From positions 1 through 33,948 of IMG/VR virus record IMGVR_UViG_3300020477_000079: a DNA stretch of 33,948 nt; one strand, given 5' to 3'. Positions 24,233-32,834 of the stretch are shown here, one piece after another. The stretch's first letter is position 1. The number at the start of each line of letters is the position of its first letter. Below the pieces are notes generated by a model. That model was given only the letters and a program-made list of their open reading frames with translations. It was not told the DNA's origin and made no database searches. The position numbers and the translations under genes are program-made. Source of the DNA: a virus.

Positions 24233-25249
24233 ATGAGAATTCATGAAAAAGAATATGTGACTATACCAAAAGTTATATTAAACTTAAAACTTGCAAGTTT
24301 ATATGCATACAATACTAGAACTGAACAACCTTCTTTTAAAAAAGATATAAAAAATAAAACAGATTTTTTTAATCTAATCCAAGGAGATGTTGCAGATTTT
24401 AAAAGTTATGGATTAAATTTTGCAGAATTACATTTTAATATTCCAAAATTCTCTAAAAATAATTCAATAACAATGAAGTCAATGTATGGTTGCATTTTAG
24501 ATTTATGCAACCATACTGGTGGATCATCAACCTATGGCTTTAAATCAAACATTTGGTTTGATCTTGATTTGAGAAAAGGAAATGATGTAAAAGAACAAAC
24601 AACTTTAGTTGAACAACTTCTTCGTTCATACAAAGAAAGAGAAGATTATTATGGTGGAGTTAATCTAATAGTTGATTCTAGAGTTGAACCAGAAACACTA
24701 CAAATTGTAGAAAAATTTTTGGTTACAAAAGCTCTAAAATCAAAATTAGAAAGAGGTTTGTCTTTTGAATTTGACGTAAAAGATGTTCTAGATCTTAATG
24801 AAAAACAAATTGGTGAACAGATAAAGTCATGGCTTTTGTTTTTGAAATCTTTTTGTCAAAGAAAAAGATTGCATATTTCTTGGGAAACTAACACTTTGAT
24901 TGATGATTTTCAAAAAATTTTTTCAGAAGGAATGTCATACCATCTAGAAAATTTTGATATACCTGTAACTTTATCTCCGTACTATCAGTATCAAGAAGAA
25001 AAAGATATAAAAGTTCATGATACTTATGAATCAAAAAGAAATTATGGTGTGACATTAGATCACGCACAATCTATGTTGGGGAAAAAAGCAATTCCTTTTT
25101 CTTGGGGCCATTATGTAAACAGTAATTATTCCTATAAAAATGTCATGAATGACGTTTATCATGATGGTGTTTCTAAACAAAGAAGTATAGAATCTTTACA
25201 ATCAGTTCATCTTAGAGATTTGTATAATAGACATTTGAAGCATTTATAA
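24233..25249 (+). CDS. Protein of unknown function
   Basis: 338 residues, not recognised. It begins MRIHEKEYVTIPKVILNLKLASLYAYN. It is soluble, mixed alpha/beta, with FDLDLRKG (109-116), GGVNLIVDSRVEPETLQIVEKF and FEFDVKDVLDLN segments that could belong to a barrel or Rossmann-type fold. The C-terminal part has DHAQSMLGKKAIPFSWGHYVN and many aromatic residues. AAAGGAAC lies just before the ATG. It is the last gene before the fibre module, separated from it by 52 noncoding bases, and follows nrdJ by 8 bases, so it is probably in the metabolic operon. Confidence 0.6.
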   Translation: MRIHEKEYVTIPKVILNLKLASLYAYNTRTEQPSFKKDIKNKTDFFNLIQGDVADFKSYGLNFAELHFNIPKFSKNNSITMKSMYGCILDLCNHTGGSSTYGFKSNIWFDLDLRKGNDVKEQTTLVEQLLRSYKEREDYYGGVNLIVDSRVEPETLQIVEKFLVTKALKSKLERGLSFEFDVKDVLDLNEKQIGEQIKSWLLFLKSFCQRKRLHISWETNTLIDDFQKIFSEGMSYHLENFDIPVTLSPYYQYQEEKDIKVHDTYESKRNYGVTLDHAQSMLGKKAIPFSWGHYVNSNYSYKNVMNDVYHDGVSKQRSIESLQSVHLRDLYNRHLKHL

Positions 25250-25263
25250 AAATAAATTTCCTA

Positions 25264-25286
25264 AATATTATAAGTACTATAATATT
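25264..25286. promoter_or_regulatory. AT-only inverted repeat upstream of the fibre operon, overlapping a TATAAT
   Basis: AATATTATA (25264-25272), five bases AGTAC, then TATAATATT (25278-25286) form a perfect 9-bp inverted repeat. The right arm contains TATAAT (25278-25283), the consensus -10 hexamer, about 19 bases before the ATG at 25302; there is no good -35. A phage late-type promoter (which needs no -35) with an overlapping operator is possible. It is the only intergenic gap comparable to the primase promoter region. Confidence 0.4.
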
Positions 25287-25301
25287 ATATTTGGGAGAGA
25301 A

Positions 25302-25637
25302 ATGGCTCAGTCATTAAATTTAACAATTGATCAAGGTTCTGATTTTTTAGTAAATTTGACAGTTACAGATGAATCTGGTGTTGCTTATGATCTAACACAA
25401 TGGACTGCAAATTCTTCTTTTAGAAAACATCATACCGCCTCTACATATTATGATTTTACTACAGAAAATGTAGTTCCTGGAAATGGCAACTTAAACATAT
25501 TAATGCCCGGTGTTAATTCAGCTGCAATACCAGCTGGAAGATATGTTTATGATGTTGTTCTAAAATCTACATCAAATACTGCGGTTAAAAGAGTCTTACA
25601 AGGTACAGTAAAAGTAGATCCGAAAGTATCTCGATAG
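25302..25637 (+). CDS. Small beta-sandwich-type virion protein
   Basis: 111 residues: MAQSLNLTIDQGSDFLVNLTVTDESGVAYDLTQWTANSSFRKH, then IPAGRYVYDVVLKSTSN...VLQGTVKVDP. This is the pattern of the small Ig-like or BppU-like N-terminal domains found in phage baseplate and fibre genes ('GxxF...YDLTGWT...AGRYxYDV..'). GGGAGAG lies upstream of the ATG. It ends one base before the giant fibre gene, so the two are co-translated; it probably forms part of the fibre attachment. Confidence 0.65.
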   Translation: MAQSLNLTIDQGSDFLVNLTVTDESGVAYDLTQWTANSSFRKHHTASTYYDFTTENVVPGNGNLNILMPGVNSAAIPAGRYVYDVVLKSTSNTAVKRVLQGTVKVDPKVSR

Positions 25638-25638
25638 T

Positions 25639-28600
25639 ATGGCTCAAGTTACGGTTCAAACGCCTGATAGAGTTCAGGTAAAAGTTTCAGCCAATACTGT
25701 TCAATCTGCTTTTACAGTTGGTGATCCTGCCTTACGAACAATTGCGCCCTCTGGTTCTGAAACAATAGTAAATTTAGAAGGTAATACTAATGTAGCAGTA
25801 GCTGGTTCTTTAGCTAGTGTTATTAATTATTTCAGTGCTTTAGATGTAGATTTTGGTGTAGCAGGAACTGGCGCAAATAATGATGTAGTTTTTGGTACTG
25901 CTTCTGTCAGAATAAATGGTAGGAGAGCACCAAACTATGTTCATGTCACTGATACAAATGGTTATATAAAAATAGGTGATGCAACACTAACACAAACTGG
26001 TGGAAAATTTTCATTAGGTGGAGACACATTAATTAATCTATCTAATTTGGAAGATGTTCCTTCAATATCATCTGGTGATGCAGGTAAAGTATTAACTGTT
26101 AATTCTACAGAAGATGGTTATGAATATTCTACTGTTTCTGGTGGAGGTGGCGGAGGTGGTGCAACAACCTATACTGCCTTAACTGATACTCCAGGTTCTT
26201 TGGGTACGGCAGGACAAGTGGTATCAGTTAATTCTACTGGAACTGCATTAGAATTTTCAACTATTAATATTCCAACAGTTGATAAAGCAACAATAGATGC
26301 TTTACTTATTAATGCAGCAACTTTAGATGGAAAAGATTCTACAGATTTACAAAATTATAATAATCTATCAAACGCACCAACAATTCCATCCACAACTGGT
26401 GAATTAACTAATGATTCTGGATTCATTACAATTTCAGATGTACCAACATCATTAAGTGAATTAACTAATGATACTAATTTTGCTAATGTAAGTTATGTCG
26501 ATTCTCAAGTATCAGATCTGGTAAATAGTGCACCAGAAACAATGAATACTTTACAAGAACTATCAAACGCATTACAAAATAATCCACAAACTGTTCAAAC
26601 AATTTTAGATCAATTAGGAACCAAAGCTAATACTGCAATGTTAGCAGATATTGCAACCAATCCTACTTATTATAATTTGACAAACAGACCCGTTATTTCT
26701 ACAGTAGGTTTAACTGGTGAGTGGGAAGACATACTTTTTAAACCAGAATTATATACTCAACTTGAAGTTGCTGAAAAAATTGCAAATACAGTCACACAAA
26801 GTTATGTTAACGCATTATCTATAAATGCTGCAACTGTAGATAATAGAGACGCAACTAATTTTTTTGAAAGAAATAATCCACAATTTCCTTCATTGATTGG
26901 TGACTTTTCCAATGTTGATGCTAATACTAATTTAGCAGATGGAATGGTATTAATGTATCATTCTGCTAATGATACTTTTGTTATGGGTAATGCATTAGGA
27001 ACAGCAACAATAGGACAATTATTCAATGTTGATGTTGGAGTTGATAATATTACTTCTCCAGGTTATTTTATAAAATCAACTGGTAATGAAGGATCTGCGG
27101 AATGGGCAGCAGATTTATTAGAATTTGCAGATCTATCAAATACACCAACAACCATATCAGGTTATGGTATTACAGATGCTTTTGATGGTGAATTTTCTTC
27201 TTTAACAAATACACCAACAACAATGTTGGGTTATGGTATTACAGATGCGTTTGATGGTGCATATTCATCATTAGTTGGTGAACCAACTAAGTTAAGTGAA
27301 TTTCAATATGATATTCATCCTAGTGTAAATTTATCTATAGCAAACACAGTTACATTTGATTTTATTCAATCATTAAATGCAAATGTTGCATTTTTAAATG
27401 GACAAAATGGTGATCATTATCTTGACTATACAAATTTTACAAACAAACCATTAGGGTTGAGTGAATTTAATTATGATATACATCCTACTGTAAATTTATC
27501 TATAGCAAACACAGTTACTTCTGCGTTTGTTTCATCATTAAATGCAAATTCTGCTATAGCAAACAATGCTTTAAATCTTGGTGGTCAAAATGCATCTTAT
27601 TATTTGAATTGGGAAAATTTTACAAATAAACCAACTGCGGTAAGTGATTTTACAAATGATTTAAATTTTGCTACACAGACATATGTAAATGATCAAATGT
27701 CTGGTTCAATAAATGCCTCATACTTAGGAACACAATTACCTTCATATTATTTGGATTATGACAATTTTATAAACACACCATCAATCCCAGCGGCAGGTAA
27801 TATTGATATTGGAGATTTAAAAGATGTTTCTAATACTGCACCATCAACAGGACAAGTATTAAAATGGGATGGAAATCAATGGGGCCCAGGTGCTGATATT
27901 GTCGGTTCTGGTGGAGGCGGTGGCGGAGGCGGTTCAGGAAATGCAGATACATTAGATGGTTTTGATGGTTCATATTATTTGGATTGGACTAATGTATATG
28001 GCAAACCAACGGCGTTAAGTGATTTTACAAATGATTTAGATTTATCAAGTTTTGCTAATACTGTACACTATGCTAATACTGCCTATGTTAATAATACAAT
28101 TTTAGATATTGTTACAAAGTCATATGTTGATACTTTAAATTTAGAATATACTGCGTTAGCAAATACACCAACATTATTAAGTCAATTTACAAATGATCCA
28201 GTTTTTGCTAATACAGATTATGTCAATACAACAATTGAATCTATTGTTACAAAATCATATGTAGAATCTTTTAATGTCAACTCTGCGTTCTTGGATGGTG
28301 AAACAAAAAGTTACTATCTTGATTATCAAAATTTTACAAACACTCCAACAATACCTACTAATTTAAGTGAGTTGGCTAATGATGTAAATTTTGTTGATAC
28401 CACTTATGTTACAAGTGTTATAGAACCAAAAGCAAATACTACAATGCTAAGTGATTATGCATTGACATCATATGTTGATACTAAAGTTGCTAATGTTGTT
28501 GATTCCGCTCCTGAGACATTAGATACATTAAAAGAATTGTCTGATGCTTTAGGTGCTGATGAAAATTTTTCAACAACAATGACAACCCAGCTAGGACTAA

Positions 28601-31600
28601 AAGCAAATACAGCAATGTTGTCAAATGTTGCAACCACAGGTGATTATACAGATTTATCAAACTTACCAGACTTAGATAATTTATCATCAATTCCTACTGC
28701 GTTAAGTCAGTTAGCAAATGATACTAACTTCATAGATCAAACTTTTGTTGAAAGTAAATTAGATATTAAAGCTAATACTGCAATGTTAGCAGATGTTGCT
28801 ACTTCTGGATCATATACAGACTTGATTAATATTCCATCTTTAGCAGGAAATATAAGTGACCTAACAGATGATGTTGGAATAGTAACAAGATCAAACATAA
28901 GTGATTATGGAATAGGAACTTTAGAAAATGTTGCAAATGGTGCAAATTCTACATCAACTTCTAATGGAATGGTTCTTCTTTTTATTGCTAACAATTCATT
29001 AGAAACTGGTGGATTATGGACACCATCTACTATTGGTCAAATAAGTCAAGGTGTATTTCAAAGTTTTACGGGAACACAATTATTAGGTTTAATTTCTACA
29101 GTAGGGACACCTGTTCCTGATTTTGATGCAGATAAGTTGGATAGTCAACAAGGATCATATTATCTTGATTATCAAAATTTTACAAGTACCCCAACTAATC
29201 TTGATCAATTTAATAATGATCAAGAAAAATTAACAGATCATGATGGTAATTATATTGTATCAGAAAATGCTGGTGTAGATACTATTGTAACTGAAGCTTC
29301 TGGTCCTGGTTTTGTTACATTAACAAATACAGTTACTACAATAGGATCAACAGTTAACAAAACATATATTGATTTATTACAATCAAATGCAGGAACATTA
29401 AATTTTACACAAAAGACATTAACAGAAGCAGGTGATACTATTGTTACAGAAATAGCAGAACCAATACTTACGGAAAACTCTGGTGCTAAAGAATCATCAT
29501 ATTTTCTAGATTATACTAATTTACAAAATACACCTAATACTATTTCTGGTGTAGCAAATGTAGCACTAACAGGAAATATTCATTCACTAAATGATGTCTC
29601 TGATGTATTACCAACTGATGGACAAATTTTAAAATGGTCTTCTTCAAATAGTTCATGGTATGCAGCAGATGATGGTGGAGGTTCCGGTGGTGGCGGAGGC
29701 GGAGGATCTTTTTCTGGATTTGCGAATACATTAATTATTGGAACTCCAACTACTGACTATGGCGGTAGTTTATTACAAGATGGTGCAACAGTTGTTATGA
29801 AAGCAAATTCTACTGTAGCGGATGGGTTTGATATTTTAAATGAAACAATTTTAAATATTAGAAACAATACTTATGTGAGACACGCACAATTTACAATGTC
29901 AGTAACGGGTGAAGCCTCAGGACACTCTGGACACAATCACTCACCATTAACAGTTAATTTTACAGATACGGGTGATTATACTCTAGCAAGTCCAACACAT
30001 GAATGGACTTTTCAAACATCATCAGGGGATCAGACAAGTGGTGAAACAAATCCATCATTTACTTGGAATGAAGCTAATGGTGGAGAGTTTCAAATTTCTC
30101 ACAAAGTTTATAGTAATGATGTAGAATATCCTGGAAGTGCTGGTAGTTTTTCAATACATACAGCAAATGTTGTTGTTACTACTCCACTACCTGTTCCAAG
30201 TTTTGTTGCGGACGTAACTACTTTTGATTTAGATGGTGGAGGAACACAAGTTACTTTTACAAATAATTCACAATCAGCTAATAGATTTTTATTTGATTTT
30301 GGAGATGGTACTACGTGGCCAACGGGTGGACAGCCAGATGATCCTACTGGTTCAGGAGCAGGAAATGCCGCTTGGTTAGAAACTTCAGCACCAGTTTCAC
30401 ACACATATACTGGAACAGTTGATCAAAGATTTACAGTAAAATTATATGCGTGGCATACAAGTCATGATAGTTATACACCACATTCTAGTCACGTTATTAA
30501 TCAAACTAGAACTAATTATTTAAGTGGGTATGTTGCAGCAACACCATCATTTACTTTTACTACTTTAACAGGAAACAATCAAGCACCAGAAGATCAACCC
30601 GATGGATCAAATATTGAAGGACACAAAGTTACACTTACAAATACTACTTCAGGTGTAGGTAATTTTGGTCAACAATTTACATGGAAATTTGATGATGATG
30701 CTACTAACGCTTCATGGATTCAAGCACCTGGTGGTTCAACAGGAGAATCTTTAACTATAGATTCTCAATCTGGTTCTCCTGGTGATTATAATGTAGATGT
30801 TGTTAGATATTTTAGACGTCAAAATACAAGTGTTCATGCAGCAATTGTTTATAAAGTAAAATTACAAGTTGTTACTGGACATTCAAATTCACCTTTTGAA
30901 ACCGCAGAAACAGAAGTAGAAGTTTATAAAGATCCAAGAGCAAATTTTAGTTTTGGAATGAAAAATAATCCTACAGGTCATGGTAGTTATAGTGCAACAA
31001 GTGTAGGATTTTTATTTACGGGATATGATGGTTTAGATTATAACATTGTAACATTTAATGATGATTCTGAAAATGTAAATGCTTGGCAATGGGATTTTAA
31101 TAATGCGGGATCAATAGATCAATCTACCCAAGGTCCACATGATTATCAATATACAACATCTGGACAAAAATCTGTTAAGTTAATAGCAACAGGAACAACC
31201 TCAGAAAGTGCAACAGATGATACAGAAACTAAATCTGCTGCAATAACAATTAATCCTGCACCAAGTGCACCAAATGGTATGTCTGGTAGTTTAAGTATAA
31301 CAAACGGAACAACTGGTACTTCACCAAAAATAGCAACAGGAGCAACAGACAATAGTGGTGGTTCAATACCAGCGGCAGGACAATCAGCAAAGAGAATTGT
31401 TAGTTCTGGTGATGTTGTTTCATCAACTTCAGATTGGTTTAGAGCATGGCCTGGTAATACAGACACAACTGGTTCTGTAATGTCAATTATAAATGGTTCA
31501 ATTGACAGTACAATAACTTTAGCAGTTTCTGGAAATGCACAAACATCTGGTACTTTAGAAATTACTCAAGAATCAGATGCTAATAGTTTAGACGCTTCAT

Positions 31601-32823
31601 CATTTCCAAATAATTTTTTCAAAATATTAAAAGCTAAAGTTAAAAAAGCAAGTAATTCAGTTGGTTATAATACTTTTGCATTAAGACATACTGATGCACT
31701 TGGTACATCAAATGTTTCTGAATCAGGTTGGATGCAAGATGATTTTAATGATACACCAGTTATTAATTCTGCGTGGACAGTAACACAAGTTACACCTGGA
31801 ACATTGAGATATGTTTCTGGAATACCATATTATAATTCTGGTGCACAAGTTAGAATAAGTCAAATGACAATAGAAAAAATTTGTGGACAAATGTATAGAG
31901 ATACTTCATCTTTTGTAACAGTGCAAAATGCTACTGGTTCATCTATGAGTGGTTCTGTAACATTTAATTATGCTGATACATTGGGACAAGATATTCCAAA
32001 TGCAAATTCTTTATCAGCACAGAATATATCACCAATGTCAATTAACATTAACGGATCTGGGGAAGGATTGGGAACAATAAAAGCAAGTTGTGTTAATATC
32101 AATGGTTCTAGTGCAGAAGTTATTAATTCACAACAAATTAAATATTGGTTTACTTCTATTAGTTTTGATGAAACAAATTTACCAAGTTCTCATTCAGCGG
32201 GGGCTACATTAAAAAGAGTTGAGTTGGGATTGAGTGGAGCAACTCCTTCATTTACCCCAGCAAATTTTTCATCTACTTCTCCATGGAACAGTCAGACATC
32301 AACAATAACTGGAACAGATGAAGCAGTTACTTTACCTAATGGAGTTAATCATAACACTACTGACTATAGTGGATTTTTACCAGTTGGTCCTAATTATTCT
32401 TCAGGAAGAAGTGGAATACAATATGTAACATTTGCTTTTAATAAGCAAGCAACTTGGCAATTTACACTTACTATTTCTGGAACAGTTAGTTCAGCACATG
32501 CTGCAATGCCAGGAACAATTTTAGATGATGCGTGTAGTGATAAAAATGGATGGTGTGATATGTCTGTTGGTTATGATGGTTTTGGTATTCCTGGAGCGGG
32601 AAGTAGTAGTCCTAGTCCAAATGGTGTAAATGGTTGTGGGGATAATGATACCACAGGACCAGTGCCTCTAAATACTGCAATGACAAATAAAGAAATTCAT
32701 TGTTTTTTGATATCTAATTCATCTGGATCAGGAAACCAAGGAAGTTGTATGTTGTTGAGATTTGGACTTTCTTCCGGACAATCAATCACATCGATTAAAG
32801 TTGATACTAGATCATACGCATAG
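25639..32823 (+). CDS. Giant tail-fibre/adhesin-like protein
   Basis: 2394 residues. Residues 1-170 form an N-terminal region. Residues 170-1370 are a repetitive shaft built from modules like YLDYxNFTNxPT-LSxFxND-F--xxYV (copies near 27418, 27598, 27748, 27973, 28312, 29158 and 29500) and APETxxTLxELSxAL (26530, 28507), the latter typical of marine phage fibres. Three glycine runs at residues 168, 758 and 1346 each follow a DV...G-VL...W/Y module. Residues 1430-1870 hold about four Ig/PKD-like domains; FDFGDGT with a later VSHTYTG...FTVKLYAW is the clearest PKD. The C-terminal part (1870-2394) is Ser/Gly/Thr-rich with a Cys-bearing tip (KNGWCDMS, NGCGDN, GSCMLLRFG). I infer host recognition. 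No signal peptide, so it is virion-assembled. Confidence 0.8.
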   Translation: MAQVTVQTPDRVQVKVSANTVQSAFTVGDPALRTIAPSGSETIVNLEGNTNVAVAGSLASVINYFSALDVDFGVAGTGANNDVVFGTASVRINGRRAPNYVHVTDTNGYIKIGDATLTQTGGKFSLGGDTLINLSNLEDVPSISSGDAGKVLTVNSTEDGYEYSTVSGGGGGGGATTYTALTDTPGSLGTAGQVVSVNSTGTALEFSTINIPTVDKATIDALLINAATLDGKDSTDLQNYNNLSNAPTIPSTTGELTNDSGFITISDVPTSLSELTNDTNFANVSYVDSQVSDLVNSAPETMNTLQELSNALQNNPQTVQTILDQLGTKANTAMLADIATNPTYYNLTNRPVISTVGLTGEWEDILFKPELYTQLEVAEKIANTVTQSYVNALSINAATVDNRDATNFFERNNPQFPSLIGDFSNVDANTNLADGMVLMYHSANDTFVMGNALGTATIGQLFNVDVGVDNITSPGYFIKSTGNEGSAEWAADLLEFADLSNTPTTISGYGITDAFDGEFSSLTNTPTTMLGYGITDAFDGAYSSLVGEPTKLSEFQYDIHPSVNLSIANTVTFDFIQSLNANVAFLNGQNGDHYLDYTNFTNKPLGLSEFNYDIHPTVNLSIANTVTSAFVSSLNANSAIANNALNLGGQNASYYLNWENFTNKPTAVSDFTNDLNFATQTYVNDQMSGSINASYLGTQLPSYYLDYDNFINTPSIPAAGNIDIGDLKDVSNTAPSTGQVLKWDGNQWGPGADIVGSGGGGGGGGSGNADTLDGFDGSYYLDWTNVYGKPTALSDFTNDLDLSSFANTVHYANTAYVNNTILDIVTKSYVDTLNLEYTALANTPTLLSQFTNDPVFANTDYVNTTIESIVTKSYVESFNVNSAFLDGETKSYYLDYQNFTNTPTIPTNLSELANDVNFVDTTYVTSVIEPKANTTMLSDYALTSYVDTKVANVVDSAPETLDTLKELSDALGADENFSTTMTTQLGLKANTAMLSNVATTGDYTDLSNLPDLDNLSSIPTALSQLANDTNFIDQTFVESKLDIKANTAMLADVATSGSYTDLINIPSLAGNISDLTDDVGIVTRSNISDYGIGTLENVANGANSTSTSNGMVLLFIANNSLETGGLWTPSTIGQISQGVFQSFTGTQLLGLISTVGTPVPDFDADKLDSQQGSYYLDYQNFTSTPTNLDQFNNDQEKLTDHDGNYIVSENAGVDTIVTEASGPGFVTLTNTVTTIGSTVNKTYIDLLQSNAGTLNFTQKTLTEAGDTIVTEIAEPILTENSGAKESSYFLDYTNLQNTPNTISGVANVALTGNIHSLNDVSDVLPTDGQILKWSSSNSSWYAADDGGGSGGGGGGGSFSGFANTLIIGTPTTDYGGSLLQDGATVVMKANSTVADGFDILNETILNIRNNTYVRHAQFTMSVTGEASGHSGHNHSPLTVNFTDTGDYTLASPTHEWTFQTSSGDQTSGETNPSFTWNEANGGEFQISHKVYSNDVEYPGSAGSFSIHTANVVVTTPLPVPSFVADVTTFDLDGGGTQVTFTNNSQSANRFLFDFGDGTTWPTGGQPDDPTGSGAGNAAWLETSAPVSHTYTGTVDQRFTVKLYAWHTSHDSYTPHSSHVINQTRTNYLSGYVAATPSFTFTTLTGNNQAPEDQPDGSNIEGHKVTLTNTTSGVGNFGQQFTWKFDDDATNASWIQAPGGSTGESLTIDSQSGSPGDYNVDVVRYFRRQNTSVHAAIVYKVKLQVVTGHSNSPFETAETEVEVYKDPRANFSFGMKNNPTGHGSYSATSVGFLFTGYDGLDYNIVTFNDDSENVNAWQWDFNNAGSIDQSTQGPHDYQYTTSGQKSVKLIATGTTSESATDDTETKSAAITINPAPSAPNGMSGSLSITNGTTGTSPKIATGATDNSGGSIPAAGQSAKRIVSSGDVVSSTSDWFRAWPGNTDTTGSVMSIINGSIDSTITLAVSGNAQTSGTLEITQESDANSLDASSFPNNFFKILKAKVKKASNSVGYNTFALRHTDALGTSNVSESGWMQDDFNDTPVINSAWTVTQVTPGTLRYVSGIPYYNSGAQVRISQMTIEKICGQMYRDTSSFVTVQNATGSSMSGSVTFNYADTLGQDIPNANSLSAQNISPMSININGSGEGLGTIKASCVNINGSSAEVINSQQIKYWFTSISFDETNLPSSHSAGATLKRVELGLSGATPSFTPANFSSTSPWNSQTSTITGTDEAVTLPNGVNHNTTDYSGFLPVGPNYSSGRSGIQYVTFAFNKQATWQFTLTISGTVSSAHAAMPGTILDDACSDKNGWCDMSVGYDGFGIPGAGSSSPSPNGVNGCGDNDTTGPVPLNTAMTNKEIHCFLISNSSGSGNQGSCMLLRFGLSSGQSITSIKVDTRSYA
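27142..27279 (+). repeat. Two tandem 69-bp repeats in the fibre gene
   Basis: Copy 1 (27142-27210) encodes TPTTISGYGITDAFDGEFSSLTN and copy 2 (27211-27279) TPTTMLGYGITDAFDGAYSSLVG. They are in frame and directly adjacent. The shared core GYGITDAFDG is the recognisable fibre motif. Recent slippage or recombination is likely. Confidence 0.85.
27292..27549 (+). repeat. Direct repeat with 165-bp period in the fibre gene
   Basis: Segments 27292-27384 and 27457-27549 both encode LSEF-YDIHP-VNLSIANTVT--F--SLNAN, differing at few residues. Each is followed by a YLDY/YLNW-NFTNKPT element, so the period covers one whole shaft module of 55 residues. Confidence 0.8.
29930..31250 (+). other. Cluster of about four Ig/PKD-like domains within the fibre protein
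   Basis: Domain cores recur: PLTVNFTD...HEWTF...NPSFTWNE (about 29940-30110), TQVTFTNNS...FLFDFGDGT...VSHTYTG...FTVKLYA (30245-30460), HKVTLTNTTS...FTWKFDDD (30620-30710) and NIVTFNDDS...WQWDFNN...HDYQYTTSGQKSVKLIA (31040-31190). The second and fourth show the classic PKD 'W/F-x-F-G/N-D/N ... H-Y' layout. Such domains commonly act as spacers or bind carbohydrate or protein on surfaces. Confidence 0.65.
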
Positions 32824-32834
32824 GAGATTAGAAA

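Noticed and set aside
29911-29945. GHSGHNHS in the fibre as a metal site like that of T4 long tail fibres
   Set aside because: T4-type HxH repeats are several and regularly spaced near the fibre tip; this is a single His-rich patch before an Ig-like domain.
30108-31466. Antisense reading frames opposite the fibre gene
   Set aside because: Shadow frames of a repetitive Ser/Thr/Gly-rich protein; no ribosome site or family resemblance.
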